Assembly (NCBI GenBank): GCA_024684395.1
Contig: JAIKWY010000136.1
Location: 1 to 42,789, forward strand
From: Oscillospiraceae bacterium
GTDB taxonomy: Bacteria > Bacillota > Clostridia > Oscillospirales > Ruminococcaceae
DNA: 42,789 nt
Direction of reading: 5' to 3'
Part shown: piece after piece, positions 40,308-42,789 of the stretch
Layout: the number at the start of each line of letters is the position of its first letter
How positions within the stretch are numbered: the first letter of the stretch is position 1
Position numbers and translations under genes: made by a program
Notes under the pieces: generated by a model
The model's database searches: none
What the model was told of the DNA's origin: nothing
Seen by the model: only the letters and a program-made list of their open reading frames with translations

Positions 40308-41329
40308 TTTTTATCACGCTTTTTCTTCTTGTCCAGCACGATGAGCAGGAGCATCAGAATGATCATCCCGCTCAGGACCCCCATAGCGATCAGCCACGGT
40401 TTGCCGTCCTTGGCAAGATAGCCTGTCAGCGGCGAATCCCAGAAGCCTCCGTCATTAGGCGGCGCTGTCGTGGTCGTCGTGACAGTGGTCTCTGTCGTAG
40501 ATGCCGTGGAGCTGCCGGATACCTCGGTATCGGTATTCTGCTTGATCTCTGTAGCCTGTCCCGTCGATGTCTCGGTGACATCTGTATATTGATCCACAGG
40601 CGAAGTGCTCGTGCCGGTGGCATCGGTCGCGTCGCCCATCGGTGTCGTTGTTGTGCCTGTGTCTTCGGTATAATCGTCTGTCGGGGCGGTGGTCTCCTGT
40701 ACATCCGTCTCTACCGGGAAGATGGAGGCGAAGAAGATCCACTTGAACTCGATCTCGCCCTCTGCATGACCCGAAGGTCCGGGACCTACCAGCACATGCT
40801 CACCATTCTTGTCAATGAGCCGGTGCCCGTTGTCCACGTTCTGGATCACGTCGATGTCGTCCCAGATGACTTCGGCTTTCAGGACATGGGTATCCCCCGG
40901 CGCATAAAAGCCGGTGTTATAATACATATCGCTCAGGTCGATATTGCCCTTGCCGTTGACATCGCCCTTGTAGAACTCTCTGCCGTCCAGATAAAAGGTG
41001 CAGGTACAGCCTTTTTCAAGGTCGATCTCCCCTGCCTTATACAGCGGTTCTACATAGAAATAAATATAATAGGATGCATCCTCCCGCAGATTCATGAGCT
41101 GGACCGTTTTGGAATAGGTCACGCCGTACTGCATATCCTCTACGTGGAAGAAGTATTCGCCTGTTGCGCTGTTGACAGCATTGCCGTCAGAATCGAGCGC
41201 TGCCAGCCGCTCCGGAAGCCCCTTTACAGCACCCGGCGGTAAAGCGACCTCCGCAGAAGCCGGAAGGCTGCTGCAGGAAAGAAGGAGAAGGCCGCTTAAC
41301 AGCGCTGCAAATATTCTTTTTGCACGCAT
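40304..41329 (-). CDS. TM-anchored surface/pilin-like protein with SPLTG sorting-type motif
   Basis: A 341-residue surface protein. The N-terminal signal (LLSGLLLLSCSSLPASA) contains LLSC, so it may be a lipoprotein or have an ordinary Sec signal. Residues about 40-205 contain a beta-rich domain; segments such as FYAPGDTHVLKAEVIWDD and GEIEFKWIFFASI fit a family of Firmicute/actinobacterial pilin-like surface proteins. A Thr/Ser/Asp-rich stalk (about 210-295) follows. The C-terminus has SPLTG, a spacer, a membrane helix (about 313-330) and KKKKRDKK, the layout of a sortase sorting signal. AAGGAGGAGG precedes the ATG at 41329. It overlaps the sortase gene downstream and is 55 bp after the TasA-like gene, with no terminator between. 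Confidence 0.85.
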   Translation of the reverse strand: MRAKRIFAALLSGLLLLSCSSLPASAEVALPPGAVKGLPERLAALDSDGNAVNSATGEYFFHVEDMQYGVTYSKTVQLMNLREDASYYIYFYVEPLYKAGEIDLEKGCTCTFYLDGREFYKGDVNGKGNIDLSDMYYNTGFYAPGDTHVLKAEVIWDDIDVIQNVDNGHRLIDKNGEHVLVGPGPSGHAEGEIEFKWIFFASIFPVETDVQETTAPTDDYTEDTGTTTTPMGDATDATGTSTSPVDQYTDVTETSTGQATEIKQNTDTEVSGSSTASTTETTVTTTTTAPPNDGGFWDSPLTGYLAKDGKPWLIAMGVLSGMIILMLLLIVLDKKKKRDKK

Positions 41330-41384
41330 CGTGCCGCCTCCTCCTTATCTAAAAATTCGTTAAGTATGAAACCGGATCACTGAC

Positions 41385-42785
41385 TCAGGTCCATGTGATC
41401 GAATCGATCTCCTTGCCGCTCATGGTAGCAGCAGCGGACGCACCGGTGTCGCCGAACGGCTTAGCGGAAGGCAGCAGTTCATTGCCCTCCTGATCGAGGG
41501 TGACCTGTACGCTGTCAAGAACAACGTTGATATCATAAGTCAGATCAACATACGCCAGCTGTGTAACTGCATCAGACATAGTCACAGAATCGATCAGCTT
41601 CGGCGATGTCTCACCAGCCTCAAGGTCATTCTTCAGATAGAAGTGACCGACCGGCAGACCATTGGAGATCGAAGTTGCGTCATTCTTATACGTCCAATTG
41701 GAAGCCCAGCCATCTGCAAGCTTGATATAGAATACAACATCATCCGCAGTACCTGTAGTTGTATCAGAAGCATCTGTCGGATCATAGGTCAGCTTAATAT
41801 ATGTTGCTTCAGCCGGGCTTGCAGAATCTGCCCAGGTACCACTTGTCAGAGTACCAAATGCAGTGCTCAGCATAGCCTTTGTTGCAGCCAGATCAGACTC
41901 CTTGGTAGTCTTGATCTTGATCTTGTCCGCAGCCAGTGCGGTCACGACCGATCCTGTCCCGGCAGCGCCCTCCTCTACGGCTCCATCCGGAAGGTAAACA
42001 GTCGCATTTGTGCCGTTGACCACATCAGTAACAAGGGCATAATATTTGTTATCCTTATAATAATAGCCGGAATACTTCACGGTTGCATTGCCAGTGCCCT
42101 CATAAACTGTTCTTCTGAAGATGTAAAGACCCTCAGCAGTCGGCTTGAACTGGTCATTGCCGGAATAATCAGGATTCGTCACATCACCGGACTTCACATT
42201 CTGTGCATCGACATCGACGGCTATACCTGCTGCAACGACCAAAGCACCGCCCGCCTGGATGAGCGAAACCTCATTTGCGTGCTTGACACCGTTGGAATCG
42301 GTATACTCCTCAGCATTCAGCTCGACAGCAGTCTCTGTGCCCGGGATCGTCGGATATGATACCTTGAAATCAGTCAGATCATACGCATCCGAACCAGTTC
42401 CCTGTGTGGTTGTAGTCGCAGTTCCGAGCGTGATCGCCTGACCGCCATAAGTCTTGATCTTCAGCATATTTTCGATCTGGACACGTACCAGAGCGTCAAT
42501 GTTGCCGGTGTTGACAACAGAAACGTCCTTGTTGACCTCCTGACCGGGGGTCATGTTCTCCGGCGGCGTAAAGTCCTCGACGATGCTCACGCCGTAATCA
42601 GCATTTGCTGTCAGACGGTTCGTTACCTCATCCTGAGAGGTGAACCACGCAAATGTTTGCCGTGCAAATAAAATGATTAGGCGATTTTTGACGATTCTGC
42701 GGCGATTTTCGCTGAACTTGCAACGAAATGAAAAAGACGTTTTTGAGGGATGAGATGTGATGAGAGAAAAGCAAAAACAGCACAA
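41385..42785 (-). CDS. TasA/camelysin-like secreted protein, 5-prime end incomplete or disrupted
   Basis: The frame stays open to the window edge, but recognisable protein begins near 42656 with TFAWFTSQDEVTNRLTA, the mature-side part of a SipW-dependent signal. The conserved follow-up YGVSIVEDFTPPENMTPGQE and VVNTGNIDALVRVQIEN fits TasA/camelysin. About 420 residues of Thr/Gly/Ala-rich beta protein follow, ending SGKEIDSITWT. Upstream of TFAWF the normal ATG and hydrophobic signal core are missing: no ATG exists in this frame within the window, and the translation (CKFSENRRRIVKNRLIILF) is not signal-like. Possible causes are a truncated gene, a recombination junction, an assembly edge, or a start beyond the window. 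It would otherwise be the main fibre subunit of the - operon. Confidence 0.7.
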   Translation of the reverse strand: MCCFCFSLITSHPSKTSFSFRCKFSENRRRIVKNRLIILFARQTFAWFTSQDEVTNRLTANADYGVSIVEDFTPPENMTPGQEVNKDVSVVNTGNIDALVRVQIENMLKIKTYGGQAITLGTATTTTQGTGSDAYDLTDFKVSYPTIPGTETAVELNAEEYTDSNGVKHANEVSLIQAGGALVVAAGIAVDVDAQNVKSGDVTNPDYSGNDQFKPTAEGLYIFRRTVYEGTGNATVKYSGYYYKDNKYYALVTDVVNGTNATVYLPDGAVEEGAAGTGSVVTALAADKIKIKTTKESDLAATKAMLSTAFGTLTSGTWADSASPAEATYIKLTYDPTDASDTTTGTADDVVFYIKLADGWASNWTYKNDATSISNGLPVGHFYLKNDLEAGETSPKLIDSVTMSDAVTQLAYVDLTYDINVVLDSVQVTLDQEGNELLPSAKPFGDTGASAAATMSGKEIDSITWT

Positions 42786-42789
42786 CCTC

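Noticed and set aside
40900-40980. Dockerin-like stretch GDVNGKGNIDLSD in the SPLTG-anchored surface protein
   Set aside because: It lies within a pilin-type beta domain whose relatives carry a similar GxGxxDL turn followed by APGD; there is no helix/LGLMK end and no second repeat, so a dockerin is unlikely.
42760-42789. Possible + strand gene start (ATG at 42760 with GAGGGA upstream) running off the window
   Set aside because: Only ten codons are visible and no promoter was found; too little to support a gene.
1-42789. CRISPR arrays, tRNA or rRNA genes, integrases, transposases
   Set aside because: None seen on reading both strands; no regularly spaced repeats or tRNA cloverleaf was recognised.

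Overview
The window looks like chromosomal DNA of a cellulosome-forming, plant-fibre-degrading gut Firmicute, most likely a Ruminococcus (R. flavefaciens / R. champanellensis type). The main evidence is four extracellular proteins with complete type I dockerins ending in the FDLGLMKR-type second repeat, plus a fifth closely related dockerin protein. Other support comes from dockerin-borne GH8 and GH5 enzymes, strong AGGAGG ribosome binding sites, and sigma-A promoters with 17-bp spacers and often an extended -10. No cohesin or scaffoldin gene, rRNA, tRNA or CRISPR array is visible. Species assignment is inference.

Layout, left to right. (1) 1-4.1 kb: two secreted dockerin proteins on +, a GH8 glycanase and a protein with an internal dockerin, an SH3-like segment and an uncharacterised C-terminal KPVIYLYPE module. 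(2) 4.1-7.4 kb: a probable four-gene - operon of an SDR oxidoreductase, an ABM-fold monooxygenase, acetolactate decarboxylase and a CstA-type carrier. It is followed by repeats and an iron-sulfur flavoprotein. (3) 8.7-9.7 kb: back-to-back promoters drive the flavoprotein (-) and a stand-alone ORF (+) that matches only the C-terminal domain of the BREX methyltransferase PglX. (4) 9.8-12.9 kb: a secreted ABC-type binding protein with half a dockerin and no lipobox, a small unknown protein, and an iron-dependent alcohol dehydrogenase. (5) 13.0-15.4 kb (-): a radical SAM/SPASM enzyme translationally coupled to a secreted dockerin protein that carries three GT(M/Y)xAEDP repeats. (6) 15.7-18.4 kb: a large dockerin enzyme joining an SGNH esterase to a DUF4832-like domain. 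(7) 18.5-23.6 kb (-): a three-gene TerB / DUF2791 ATPase / Lhr-like helicase operon matching the Shango anti-phage system. (8) 23.8-27.6 kb: a GH43-GH5 operon diverging from an AraC regulator. (9) 27.7-42.8 kb: two convergent surface-fibre operons. The + operon has three SipW-dependent TasA-like proteins with the SipW signal peptidase. The - operon has a TasA-like protein, a TM-anchored surface protein, a class B sortase and a giant 2948-residue SpaA-repeat protein.

How the parts work together (inference). The dockerin enzymes would join a scaffoldin encoded elsewhere. The AraC regulator probably switches on GH43-GH5 in response to a sugar. SipW would process the TasA-like subunits, and the sortase would fix the anchored protein into a cell-surface fibre. 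The Shango operon and the PglX fragment are the defence-related part. The strongest candidates for undescribed biology are the radical SAM/repeat-dockerin pair, the repeated KPVIYLYPE module, and the free-standing PglX C-terminal gene.
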